The translations under genes and the position numbers were made by a program. From the NCBI GenBank assembly GCA_003649615.1, contig QMSI01000002.1, positions 1-61,857 of the forward strand: a stretch of DNA of 61,857 bases, given 5' to 3'. A model generated the notes under the pieces. It saw only the letters and a list, made by a program, of their open reading frames with translations, had not been told where the DNA came from and made no database searches. This stretch comes from Thermoprotei archaeon (GTDB taxonomy: Archaea > Thermoproteota > Methanomethylicia > Nezhaarchaeales > B40-G2). Positions 27,192 to 34,872 of this stretch are shown one piece after another. The number at the start of each line of letters is the position of its first letter. Position 1 is the first letter of the stretch.

Positions 27192-27868
27192 ACATCGCCC
27201 CTGAACTTTGGGATTCACTATACCGTCTAGCAGTGTTGGGGGCAACTAAGCATCCAGTAGCGATCAATAGCGCCGCCTTCGGTAAGGCTCTAGGTATCTC
27301 TCAACAGACAGCCTCAAGGAGGTTGATAGAGCTTGAAAAGCAGGGATTGGTTAAAAGGGAGGTTTTACGTAGAGGACAGACGGTGATGCTGACAGAGAAA
27401 GGCGTAGAGGCTTTAAAGGAGGTTTATGCGGAGTTGAAGAGGTTGTTTGAGGAAGAGGTAGGTGAGCTTACTGTTGAAGGAGAGATATTCACGGGATTGG
27501 GTGAAGGAGCTTACTACGTGAGCCGTGAAGGTTACAGAAGACAGTTCATCGCTAAGCTAGGTTTCGATCCTTATCCAGGGACTCTGAACGTAAAGCTAAG
27601 CGATACTAAAAGCCTCAGAGCCAGAGAAACATTGGAACATTTTAGAGGAATAGAAATTGAAGGGTTTAGCGATGGGGATAGAACATACGGCCCCGTCAAG
27701 TGTTTTAGAGCTACGATAAATGGAACAGTAGAGGGTGCAATAGTTATAGCAAGGCGAACTCATTACGGTAAAGATACCTTGGAATTCATCGCCCCCATTA
27801 ACGTGAGGAGAGCTTTAAGCCTCAAGGATGGGGATAGGATCAAGGCCGAGATCCGGTTGGTTCATTAA
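27188..27868 (+). CDS. ribK: CTP-dependent riboflavin kinase with N-terminal winged-helix regulator domain
   Basis: RibK makes FMN from riboflavin using CTP. The 226-residue protein joins a winged-helix DNA-binding domain (FGKALGISQQTASRRLIELE, about residues 30-49) to the RibK catalytic domain. The catalytic domain shows GLGEGAYYVSREGYRRQF, GFDPYPGTLNVKL (about 122-134) and the C-terminal FIAPINVRRAL. This fusion is the RbkR type, in which the enzyme also represses riboflavin genes. The ATG at 27188 overlaps the EndoV stop by four bases. The 3' end overlaps the convergent FAD synthase gene by 29 bases. Confidence 0.93.
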   Translation: MNIAPELWDSLYRLAVLGATKHPVAINSAAFGKALGISQQTASRRLIELEKQGLVKREVLRRGQTVMLTEKGVEALKEVYAELKRLFEEEVGELTVEGEIFTGLGEGAYYVSREGYRRQFIAKLGFDPYPGTLNVKLSDTKSLRARETLEHFRGIEIEGFSDGDRTYGPVKCFRATINGTVEGAIVIARRTHYGKDTLEFIAPINVRRALSLKDGDRIKAEIRLVH

Positions 27869-28301
27869 ACCTGCGCTCAGCCCTAGCCAACACTTCTTCT
27901 ATTATTTGGGATGAGCTATAAAAGCGACAGCCTCTATAAGCCTCCTTCAACCTGACCACTTCTACGTTTAAACCTCGCCTATTAAGTTCCTCCTCTAACC
28001 ACTCTTCATTAAAAGGCTGATTTGGGCCTAGGAGGATCACGTCTGGCTTAACTTCTTCAACCACCCTGAGTAAATCACCTTCATGACCTAAGACCGCCTG
28101 ATCCACAGGCTTCAAGTTACTAACTACTTCTAGGCGCTGATCTTCCGGTACAATAGGTTTCCTACCCTTAACTCTCTCTACAGTAGAGTCGCGAGCTACT
28201 ACGACGACTACTGTGCCCATCTCTTTAGCCTTCCATAAGAGGTATAGGTGGCCAGGATGAATTAGGTCGAACACGCCTGCAACCATTACTTTCTTAACCA
28301 T
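27840..28301 (-). CDS. ribL: FAD synthase (RibL)
   Basis: RibL adenylates FMN to FAD. The 153-residue nucleotidyltransferase has the HxGH motif in GVFDLIHPGHLYLL (about residues 9-22) and the second signature YSSSQIIEEVL near residue 128-138, matching the archaeal RibL family. ATG 28301 follows AGGTGTC. It converges on ribK, which makes its substrate, with 29 bases of 3' overlap, so the two transcripts are partly antisense. Confidence 0.93.
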   Translation of the reverse strand: MVKKVMVAGVFDLIHPGHLYLLWKAKEMGTVVVVVARDSTVERVKGRKPIVPEDQRLEVVSNLKPVDQAVLGHEGDLLRVVEEVKPDVILLGPNQPFNEEWLEEELNRRGLNVEVVRLKEAYRGCRFYSSSQIIEEVLARAERRFNEPTGSRP

Positions 28302-28311
28302 GACACCTCAC

Positions 28312-28587
28312 CTAAGCTTCAAAGGGCCATTTAAAGGAGGCTAAACCTAAAACTCTTAGGGTATCAAGAAGGCCTTCAGCATATACTACGCATACCAAGC
28401 TAGTTGTTAAGTCCCCCTCCTCCAAATAATGTAGAGCATCACGATAATACCTTTCCACTAAGTCGAGCACCGTCCTAACCTTGTTGCCATCCACGCTCAC
28501 TTCGAGCTCGGCAAGTTTAACCTGGCTTAATGTCTTTTTTAGCGAATTTAGATACCTATCTAACCTTTCTCTAAGCTCCTTGGACAT
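28312..28587 (-). CDS. DUF357 family helical protein
   Basis: The 91-residue protein matches the short archaeal DUF357 family: an all-helical product with LRERLDRYLNSLKKTL at the start and the conserved core VERYYRDALHYLEEGDLTTS (about residues 48-67) followed by YAEGLLDTLRVLG. Its function is unknown. It sits between taw1 (13 bases upstream) and ribL (10 bases downstream) in one minus-strand run, and overlaps neither. Confidence 0.85.
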   Translation of the reverse strand: MSKELRERLDRYLNSLKKTLSQVKLAELEVSVDGNKVRTVLDLVERYYRDALHYLEEGDLTTSLVCVVYAEGLLDTLRVLGLASFKWPFEA

Positions 28588-28600
28588 AGAGAAAGCCTCT

Positions 28601-29551
28601 TCACGCTACCTCAATTGGTTTAGGAAGCCTGGAGAGCAGCACTACCCTTGAGTGTAGAGAGTCCTCTAGGACCTCATAGCCTATATGTTGAGATAGAAGA
28701 TGGGCAAACCTGACCACTTCGCTATGTCTAGGCATGTTTCCAAGCTTGAGTCTATACCTCGAGAAACCTAAGTACATGTAGGCTTTAACTTCTACGTAAT
28801 GGCTATTAGCCTTTTCAATGAGCGAAGCATAGCCTTCTATATCAACGTCATTAACGCCTTTTATTAAGGTCAATCTTAACGCTGTAGGGCACTTGAAAGT
28901 GCTCAGTAGGCTTAAGGTTTCATTAAGCCTCTGCCAGGCATCGCTCATGGAAGGTCTACAGACCTTCCTGTATAGGGTCTCGTTAGGAGCGTTGATAGAC
29001 ACGTAGAGCTGTGAAGGTTCATTGCTCAGAGAAGAGAGCACTTCAGGGTATAGGCCGTTGGTCACTAGGAAAGAAGTGAAACCCTTAGATCGTAATAGGC
29101 CTAGAAGGTCATCTATGTAAGGGTAAAGCGTGGGCTCACCAGCCAACGATATGGCAAAGTGTCTAGGATGTAAAGCCTCTTCAAAGCGTTTCCTATCCAC
29201 CTTCGGGTTTGACTTATAACCACTGACAATCCTGCGCTGTTCCTTCAACGCTCCTTCGATTAAAGTTTCAGGTTTATCGATAGGAGGCAGCCTCAGTTCA
29301 TCCCATGATACTCCTGGGTCTGATCGTTCAATCCTCCAGCAGTGGAGGCAGGCGTTAGGGCATGAGAGCATAGGTGTAAACTGTACACAACGATGGCTCT
29401 GTATGCCGTACCAGCTCTTATAGCATAGCTTATCTTCCGTTAAAGCCTTGTGAAGCCAATGGCACTTCTTAACCGCGGCATGCTCGTGGCGGCCAACGAG
29501 GTGGTAACGTTGCTTAACAAGAAGAGACTTTACTTGAGGAGAGAGGTACAT
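28601..29551 (-). CDS. taw1: tRNA 4-demethylwyosine synthase (Taw1/TYW1)
   Basis: Taw1 is a radical-SAM enzyme that builds the tricyclic wyosine core on m1G37 of tRNA-Phe. The 316-residue protein has the radical-SAM triad in CPNACLHCW (about residues 64-72) and further N-terminal cysteines for the second cluster (CHWLHKAL, LCYKSW, HRCVQF). It also has the conserved ISLAGEPTLYPYIDDLL (about 133-149). Length fits archaeal Taw1. The ATG at 29551 follows GGAGGAGAC. It forms a run with DUF357 and ribL downstream and psmB upstream. Trm5, which makes its substrate, is at 22981. Confidence 0.94.
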   Translation of the reverse strand: MYLSPQVKSLLVKQRYHLVGRHEHAAVKKCHWLHKALTEDKLCYKSWYGIQSHRCVQFTPMLSCPNACLHCWRIERSDPGVSWDELRLPPIDKPETLIEGALKEQRRIVSGYKSNPKVDRKRFEEALHPRHFAISLAGEPTLYPYIDDLLGLLRSKGFTSFLVTNGLYPEVLSSLSNEPSQLYVSINAPNETLYRKVCRPSMSDAWQRLNETLSLLSTFKCPTALRLTLIKGVNDVDIEGYASLIEKANSHYVEVKAYMYLGFSRYRLKLGNMPRHSEVVRFAHLLSQHIGYEVLEDSLHSRVVLLSRLPKPIEVA

Positions 29552-29568
29552 GTCTCCTCCACTATGCT

Positions 29569-30216
29569 CTACTTTAAGGGTGTAAAGCGCTCCTCAATTC
29601 CTCCACTTGATATGGATAGCAAGTCTATGCCATCGCCAGACAAGGCATCCCTCTCGATGGCCACCTTAATAGACTTGGCTGCCAGATCTTCAGCCTGCTT
29701 TAGGTTCATGTCTCGCTTATACTCGGTCTCAAGGATAGCTATGGCCACTGAGGCTCCACTGCCTATGGCAGCATAGTCATCCTCTATTAGAGAGCCAAGA
29801 GGATCTAAGATGAAGAGATGGGGGCCTTCAAGGTCTATGCCTCCAAGTAAGGTTTCGCTGAATAGAGGCATGTAGCGCTGGCTAAACAGGATATTTGCCA
29901 ACAGCTTGGCTGCTGACCTAATAGCCATCTTACGATTGAAGTTAAGTTCATAGAGGCTAGCTTCCACAGCCAGTGTCCTTGCAATCGCCTGCATATCTCC
30001 TATTAGGCCAGCACACGCTATCCCCATCCTATCGGTAACCCTGAAAACCTTCTTAGCAGATTTGCTTGTCACTGTTAGCCCATATGAGACCCGCTTTTCA
30101 GATGCTAACACCACCCCTTCACTACACCTTACTCCTACAGTAGTAGCTCCTACAGCCAAGGGTATCCTGTTAGGAAACGAAGCCTCCATAAGTACGCCTC
30201 CAAGCACACATTCCAT
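29569..30216 (-). CDS. psmB: Proteasome beta subunit, copy 1
   Basis: This is the catalytic ring subunit of the 20S proteasome. The 215-residue precursor would be cleaved before Thr in GATTVGVRCSEGVVLASEKR, giving an N-terminal-nucleophile Thr; the acidic residue in ASEKRVS and the catalytic Lys in SAKKVFRV are in place. The C-terminal GSGASVAIAILE block is typical. ATG 30216 after GGTGGAGG fits a short propeptide; an internal ATG at 30189, also with GGAGG, is possible. A second beta subunit lies at 36801. The promoter region is shared with the divergent MJ1316-domain gene. Confidence 0.94.
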   Translation of the reverse strand: MECVLGGVLMEASFPNRIPLAVGATTVGVRCSEGVVLASEKRVSYGLTVTSKSAKKVFRVTDRMGIACAGLIGDMQAIARTLAVEASLYELNFNRKMAIRSAAKLLANILFSQRYMPLFSETLLGGIDLEGPHLFILDPLGSLIEDDYAAIGSGASVAIAILETEYKRDMNLKQAEDLAAKSIKVAIERDALSGDGIDLLSISSGGIEERFTPLK

Positions 30217-30248
30217 ATCCCTCCACCTTTTAAGATTTCCCAGCCAAC

Positions 30249-30258
30249 GCTTTATAGC
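30249..30258. promoter_or_regulatory. Divergent TATA-like element between psmB and the MJ1316-domain gene
   Basis: GCTTTATAGC reads as a TATA box on both strands. It is centred about 28 bases before the plus-strand ATG at 30282, which suggests a leaderless transcript, and about 38 bases before the psmB ATG at 30216, which leaves room for the ribosome site seen there. Confidence 0.45.
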
Positions 30259-30281
30259 AGGGGATGCAGTAGTGAATCAAA

Positions 30282-30524
30282 ATGGTTACCGTAAGGGAAA
30301 TGTTAAACAAGCTTAAATGGAGCCTCGGTTTAGGCGGTTATCAAGTCGTCATCGTACATCGAGGGGCTCCAGGAGATGTAAAAGTTATTGCAGGGTCTTC
30401 CATCAAGGAGGTTGGAAGGTACTTTTTCGTGTATGAGGAGAACGGTGTTGAGGTACAAATACCTTATCATAGAGTCCTCGAGGTACGTAGCGTAGAAGGA
30501 GAGGTTCTATTTAGGAGGAGGTAA
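30282..30524 (+). CDS. MJ1316-type RNA cyclic-group-end recognition domain protein (DUF504)
   Basis: The 80-residue product is a stand-alone MJ1316/DUF504 domain: VREMLNKLKWS at the N-terminus, VIVHRGAPGDVKVIAGSSI (about residues 24-42) and a closing IPYHRVLEVRSVEGEVLFRR. In multidomain proteins this domain is proposed to recognise 2',3'-cyclic phosphate RNA ends. It lies one base before a Nog1-type GTPase gene and in the same run as the RNA 3'-phosphate cyclase RtcA, which acts on exactly such ends. Function here is inference from the domain and context. Confidence 0.85.
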   Translation: MVTVREMLNKLKWSLGLGGYQVVIVHRGAPGDVKVIAGSSIKEVGRYFFVYEENGVEVQIPYHRVLEVRSVEGEVLFRRR

Positions 30525-30525
30525 A

Positions 30526-31539
30526 TTGGAACAACCCTTCTCCTCCATGCCTGACCCCCTTAGAAGCCGTGAACTTATAGACTTAGCCTTTAGAAGAGCT
30601 AGGAAAAGAGAGGTGAAAATTCCAAGAAGAACACCTAAGGATTTGAAGGCTAAGATTAAGGAAGAGACAAGAATTACCTCCGCTGGTAACATCGTTATCA
30701 ATAGGTTACATAAAGTAGTAGCGGAGACACCGAGGATTAGTGACCTGCATCCATTTTACAGAGAAGTAGCTGATGCCGTGGTAGGGGTAGATAACCTAAG
30801 GAAAGCCTTAGCCAGAATAAAGCGAGCTGAAACTATCGTGAAGAGGTTATTGAAGGACCATCTTAGGATGGTTAAGCGGGCTAGGGAGGTTCATGAAGCA
30901 GCTAGGATAAGGAAGGCCTTTTACGGTAGGTTAAGCTCAGTGCTCAAGAAACTTGATAAAGACTTAGCCTTAATAAAGGAGGCTGGAGCTAAGCTTAGAA
31001 AGCTACCATCCATAGATCCTGAAGGACTAACAGTAGTAGTAGCTGGCGCACCCAACGTGGGAAAGTCCTGCTTCGTCAAATGCGTGTCCACAGCCAAGCC
31101 TGACATAGCATCCTACCCATTTACCACTAGACAGGTTCTTGTAGGACACCTTGACCTTGGAGGAGTTAGAGTACAGATCATAGATACACCCGGCCTCCTT
31201 GATAGACCAATTTATAAGCGTAATAGGGCGGAGCAGCAAGCTATAGCTGCGCTTAGACATTTAGCTAAGTCAGTGATATTCATGATAGATCCATCTGAAA
31301 CCTCTGGGTACACCATTAAGGAGCAGGTAAACATCTATAGAGGGGCGGTGGAAGTTCTCAAGGATATACCTCACCTCCCTGTTCTTAATAAGGTGGACTT
31401 AGCCTCGGAGAGGCAGATCAAGGAAGTGGAAGATGAGCTTGGATTAAGGAACCTGCCTAAAATGGTTGCTTTACGCTGTTTAGGAGTGAAGGAAGTATTA
31501 GTAGAAGCAGTGAAAGCTGCGAGGAGGGGAGAAGGATGA
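30526..31539 (+). CDS. Nog1-like GTPase
   Basis: Nog1 proteins act in assembly of the large ribosomal subunit in eukaryotes, and archaeal forms are assumed to be similar. The 337-residue protein has an N-terminal helical domain (about residues 1-165) and a G domain with P-loop GAPNVGKS, switch-region DTPGLLDRPI, and base-specificity motif VLNKVDLA. TTG 30526 directly follows GGAGGAGG at the end of the previous gene. The stop overlaps rtcA by four bases, so the MJ1316, Nog1 and RtcA genes form one coupled operon. Confidence 0.9.
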   Translation: MEQPFSSMPDPLRSRELIDLAFRRARKREVKIPRRTPKDLKAKIKEETRITSAGNIVINRLHKVVAETPRISDLHPFYREVADAVVGVDNLRKALARIKRAETIVKRLLKDHLRMVKRAREVHEAARIRKAFYGRLSSVLKKLDKDLALIKEAGAKLRKLPSIDPEGLTVVVAGAPNVGKSCFVKCVSTAKPDIASYPFTTRQVLVGHLDLGGVRVQIIDTPGLLDRPIYKRNRAEQQAIAALRHLAKSVIFMIDPSETSGYTIKEQVNIYRGAVEVLKDIPHLPVLNKVDLASERQIKEVEDELGLRNLPKMVALRCLGVKEVLVEAVKAARRGEG

Positions 31540-32618
31540 GGATAGATATCGATGGTAGCATGCTTGAAGGGGGAGGACAGATACTTAGACTAAGCATAGC
31601 ATTGTCGGCAGTATCAGGAGTACCTCTCAGGATATACAACATACGAGCTAAGAGAAGCAACCCGGGGTTAAGGCCGCAACACTTAACGGCAATTAAGGCG
31701 GTAGCTGAACTTGTAGGAGCTAAGGTTGAAGGGTTAAGGGTAGGTTCAAGGGAGCTAATCTTTACTCCAGGTAGGCCTCGTGGAGGTAGATTTTACTTTG
31801 ACGTGGGAACGGCTGGTGCAACTACGCTAGTGTTGCAGAGTCTATTACCAGCTTCGGCCTTCTCCCCTAAAAGGGTGATGGTAGAGGTTAAGGGAGGTAC
31901 TAATAACCCTATGGCTCCTCCCATCGATTACGTTCAGCGCTTACTTTTGCCCATCCTAGCGAAGATGAATTACCATTGCCAAGTCTCCTTACTTAGAAGA
32001 GGGTTTTACCCTAGAGGAGGAGGCGTAGTGAGAGCAGTTATGGAGCCTGTGGACAAGCTGAGGACCATATCTATGCTTAAGCCAGGTAAGGTAGTTAAGA
32101 TAACAGGCATAGCTTATAGTTGTAAGCTACCTGGACACATCGTTGAGAGGATGGCAAAAAGTGCCGAGAAGGCTTTAACTGAAGCTGGATATGGTGATGT
32201 AGAAATAGAGCATGAAGTGCTACAGCCAGAGCACCCTAAGTGTAGCTTAGACCCTGGATGCGGGATACTGCTTAGAGCTGAAACTAATGAGGGGGCTTTA
32301 CTTGGTGCCGATAGCCTAGGCGAGAGAGGTAAACCTGCTGAGAAGGTCGGTTTAGAGGCTGCTCAATCCTTAATAAAACAGTTGAGCTCGGGAGCTTCAA
32401 TAGATCGATATATGGGTGATCAACTCATAGTCTACATGGCTTTAGCCGACGGGAAATCTGAGGTAAGGGTTAGCGAATTAACTCTTCATGCCTTGACGTG
32501 TATGGAAGTAGTTAAGATCCTGCTAGGAGTTACTGTAGAGGTGGAAGGAGGATTAGGGAAAACCTCCAACATCCTATGTAGAGGAGTAGGTTTAAGGAGG
32601 AAGATGGAAGAGAGCTGA
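31536..32618 (+). CDS. rtcA: RNA 3'-terminal phosphate cyclase
   Basis: RtcA converts a 3'-phosphate RNA end to a 2',3'-cyclic phosphate using ATP. The 360-residue protein opens with the family hallmark GGGQILRLSIALSAV (about residues 12-26), and has KRSNPGLRPQHLTAI, and the RGFYPRGGGVV segment near residue 161. The C-terminal catalytic His is probably the one in LTLHALTC near residue 317; this is by position. Length is normal. The ATG at 31536 overlaps the Nog1 stop by four bases and has GGGGAGAAGG upstream. Confidence 0.94.
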   Translation: MRIDIDGSMLEGGGQILRLSIALSAVSGVPLRIYNIRAKRSNPGLRPQHLTAIKAVAELVGAKVEGLRVGSRELIFTPGRPRGGRFYFDVGTAGATTLVLQSLLPASAFSPKRVMVEVKGGTNNPMAPPIDYVQRLLLPILAKMNYHCQVSLLRRGFYPRGGGVVRAVMEPVDKLRTISMLKPGKVVKITGIAYSCKLPGHIVERMAKSAEKALTEAGYGDVEIEHEVLQPEHPKCSLDPGCGILLRAETNEGALLGADSLGERGKPAEKVGLEAAQSLIKQLSSGASIDRYMGDQLIVYMALADGKSEVRVSELTLHALTCMEVVKILLGVTVEVEGGLGKTSNILCRGVGLRRKMEES

Positions 32619-32654
32619 AAAAATATAATACGCTTACCCCTAAAGGGGGCGAGG

Positions 32655-33380
32655 GTGCTTAAAGTGCCGATTCAAAAGGGAGACTATGTATTGATAGATT
32701 ACGTCGCAAAAGTAAAGGAAACCGGCGAGATCATAGACTTAACTAAAGAAGATGTAGCTAAGGAAGCCAGGTTCTACCGTGAAGATGGTATTTACGAGCC
32801 GCAGCTGGTCATCGTAGGTGAAGGATGGGTACTTGAAGGCTTAGATGAAGCCTTAACCCAGATGGAGGTAGGAGAAGAGAAGACCGTAGAGATACCGCCC
32901 GAGAAAGCCTTCGGAGAGAGGGATCCCAGCAAGGTTAGGACGGTTCCAGCTAGAGAGTTAGCGCGAAGAGGTATAACACCTAGGCTTGGGGCTCGCATAG
33001 AATTTGATGGAAGATTAGGCCTTGTTAGAAGCATAGGTGGAGGTAGAGTAATACTAGACTTTAATCATCCACTAGCAGGTCACTCCATAGTATATGAGGT
33101 AAAAGTAGTGTCGAAGATCGAGGGAAACGAAGACAAAGTGTTAGAGCTTCTCCACCGAAGATTTAGGAGGATACCTAAAGACAGGTTTAAGATCAAACTT
33201 GAGGAAAACGTGCTGGACATAGAAGTGCCTGAAGAAGCCTTTACGCTTGAAGACTTGCAGTACGCTAAACGAGGCCTAGTTATCGATATTCAGAGGTATA
33301 TGCCTCAAATCCAGGCAGTGAGGTTCCACGAAACCTACACTATTAAGAAGAGCGAGGCTCCCGCTTCACAAGAACCTTAA
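32655..33380 (+). CDS. FKBP-type peptidyl-prolyl isomerase, long archaeal form
   Basis: The enzyme speeds proline isomerisation and often has chaperone activity. The 241-residue protein begins KGDYVLIDYVAKVKETGEII and contains VLEGLDEALTQMEVGEEKTV and PPEKAFGERDPSKVRTVP (the flap domain), returning to the FKBP core at DFNHPLAGHSIVYEVKVV, the SlyD-like arrangement. A C-terminal extension of about 90 residues follows, as in long archaeal FKBPs. GTG 32655 follows GGGGGCGAGG. The 3' end overlaps the convergent UPF0179 gene by 38 bases. Confidence 0.92.
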   Translation: MLKVPIQKGDYVLIDYVAKVKETGEIIDLTKEDVAKEARFYREDGIYEPQLVIVGEGWVLEGLDEALTQMEVGEEKTVEIPPEKAFGERDPSKVRTVPARELARRGITPRLGARIEFDGRLGLVRSIGGGRVILDFNHPLAGHSIVYEVKVVSKIEGNEDKVLELLHRRFRRIPKDRFKIKLEENVLDIEVPEEAFTLEDLQYAKRGLVIDIQRYMPQIQAVRFHETYTIKKSEAPASQEP

Positions 33381-33783
33381 CCAATCCTAGCCCTCTAGGG
33401 CAAGGAAGCTTACCTAGATCACCCTTAATTACCCTGAACTTCTCACCCTTACTTATCATTGGTGGAGAACATAAACGATGGAAGCGGCAGGTGACTTCAC
33501 TACATTTTTGTGGACGGAACCACACCACCAGGTCCTCTAAGGCTAATTTTGGAGGCAGAGCTAATTCGATAGGTGCCTCCACTACTTCCACTACCCTTAC
33601 TCCTCCTTCATGTATTTTACATGGATGCTTCTTCTCCCTAACTGCTACCACTTCGTAAACCACGCCTGGCTCAAGCCTTCCCACACAAACCTGGTATAGA
33701 TTACAGCCTCTACAGGCTTGAGGAGGTTCACCATTAATGAAGCGGTAGCCTACCCTAGCTTGAAGCTCGCCCACTAAAGTCAC
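33343..33783 (-). CDS. UPF0179 family cysteine-rich protein
   Basis: The 146-residue protein matches archaeal UPF0179: paired cysteines CRGCNLYQVC (about residues 24-33), a further CKIHEGGVRVVEV, and a second cluster CSEVTCRFHRLC with a final Cys in LPCPRG. Metal or Fe-S binding is likely from the Cys pattern; no activity is established. ATG 33783 is the start. It converges on the FKBP gene with 38 bases of overlap and lies downstream of egsA on the minus strand. Confidence 0.85.
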   Translation of the reverse strand: MTLVGELQARVGYRFINGEPPQACRGCNLYQVCVGRLEPGVVYEVVAVREKKHPCKIHEGGVRVVEVVEAPIELALPPKLALEDLVVWFRPQKCSEVTCRFHRLCSPPMISKGEKFRVIKGDLGKLPCPRGLGLVKVLVKREPRSS

Positions 33784-33817
33784 GATTCGATCTTTACCTT
33801 CCGTTGAGACCTACCTC

Positions 33818-34867
33818 CTATTCTATTACACCTGTTACTCTAGCAAGCCTCTCAGCAGCTGACTCTGTTAACCCTGTCTCGCCGAGAATTGTGTAGCGGT
33901 TCCTTATCTTATGGGCCATCGTGAGCGCCTTTATCACCATCTTGGATGACACCTTCAGCCCTTCAGCGTTGGTGGGGGCACCTATGGACCTTAACACCGA
34001 TCTTATCCTACGCCAATCAAGGCCGTGAAGATAGGCCATCATTATGGTACCTACGCCGCACTGTTCCCCGTGTAGAGCTGGCCTTGAAGCCACTATGTCG
34101 AGAGCATGGCTAAACTGGTGTTCCGAGCCTGAGCATGGTCTAGAGGAGCCTGCTATACACATAGCTACGCCACAGGACACTAAAGCCTCGAGGAGTGTAC
34201 GTATACCTTCATCAGTTAGGTTTGCTATCTCCCTAGCACTTTTCATAACTAGGTGGGCCGACATCCTAGCCAAAGAAGCAGCATACTCGCCGTAATATTC
34301 ACCTTTAAGTCTGTGAGCCAAGAGCCAGTCGCTCACAGCTGTTATCTTAGCCACAACATCTCCACACCCGCTTATGATGAGGCGTCGAGGCGCCCTCTTT
34401 ATGACTGAGACATCGGCTATAATAGCTGATGGAGTTTGGGCCTCCACCGACCCGTAAGTGCCTAGACCTTTAACCGATGCTCTGGGGGAAGCTATCCCGT
34501 CATGTGAGGCTGATGTTGGGACGCTCACAAAGTTTAATCCAGTCTTCGCTGCTGCTAGCTTAGCTACATCAATGATGGAACCTCCGCCTACACCTATAAT
34601 GGCAGAAGGCCGTTTATCCTGAGCTAGCTTAACAACCTTCTCCACCCACCCTGCATCAGGGTCGTCTATCACCACGAGGTCATAATCTATCTTGGCTGAG
34701 GAGAGAGCTGACAGAGCTTCATTACCAGCCGCTTGAAGAGTCATGTCTCCAGTGACCACCATTAAGTTACCATGAAAACCTAGCTCTCTACAAGTGTTAC
34801 CAAGCATCTTTAGTACGCCGTCGCCTACAACTATGCGTCTAGGCAAGTTTATGAGGTGAATGGACAT
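33818..34867 (-). CDS. egsA: sn-Glycerol-1-phosphate dehydrogenase
   Basis: This enzyme sets the archaeal glycerol stereochemistry by reducing dihydroxyacetone phosphate to G1P. The 349-residue protein has the NAD(P)-binding GVGGGSIIDVAKLAAAKTG (about residues 96-114), the conserved FVSVPTSASHDGIASPRAS, and zinc ligands consistent with SGCGDV, GSEHQFSHALD and LHGEQCGVG. Length is normal. The ATG at 34867 follows GAGGTGAAC. It lies five bases after the aCPSF1 stop, on the same strand. Confidence 0.95.
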   Translation of the reverse strand: MSIHLINLPRRIVVGDGVLKMLGNTCRELGFHGNLMVVTGDMTLQAAGNEALSALSSAKIDYDLVVIDDPDAGWVEKVVKLAQDKRPSAIIGVGGGSIIDVAKLAAAKTGLNFVSVPTSASHDGIASPRASVKGLGTYGSVEAQTPSAIIADVSVIKRAPRRLIISGCGDVVAKITAVSDWLLAHRLKGEYYGEYAASLARMSAHLVMKSAREIANLTDEGIRTLLEALVSCGVAMCIAGSSRPCSGSEHQFSHALDIVASRPALHGEQCGVGTIMMAYLHGLDWRRIRSVLRSIGAPTNAEGLKVSSKMVIKALTMAHKIRNRYTILGETGLTESAAERLARVTGVIE

Positions 34868-34872
34868 TTAGT

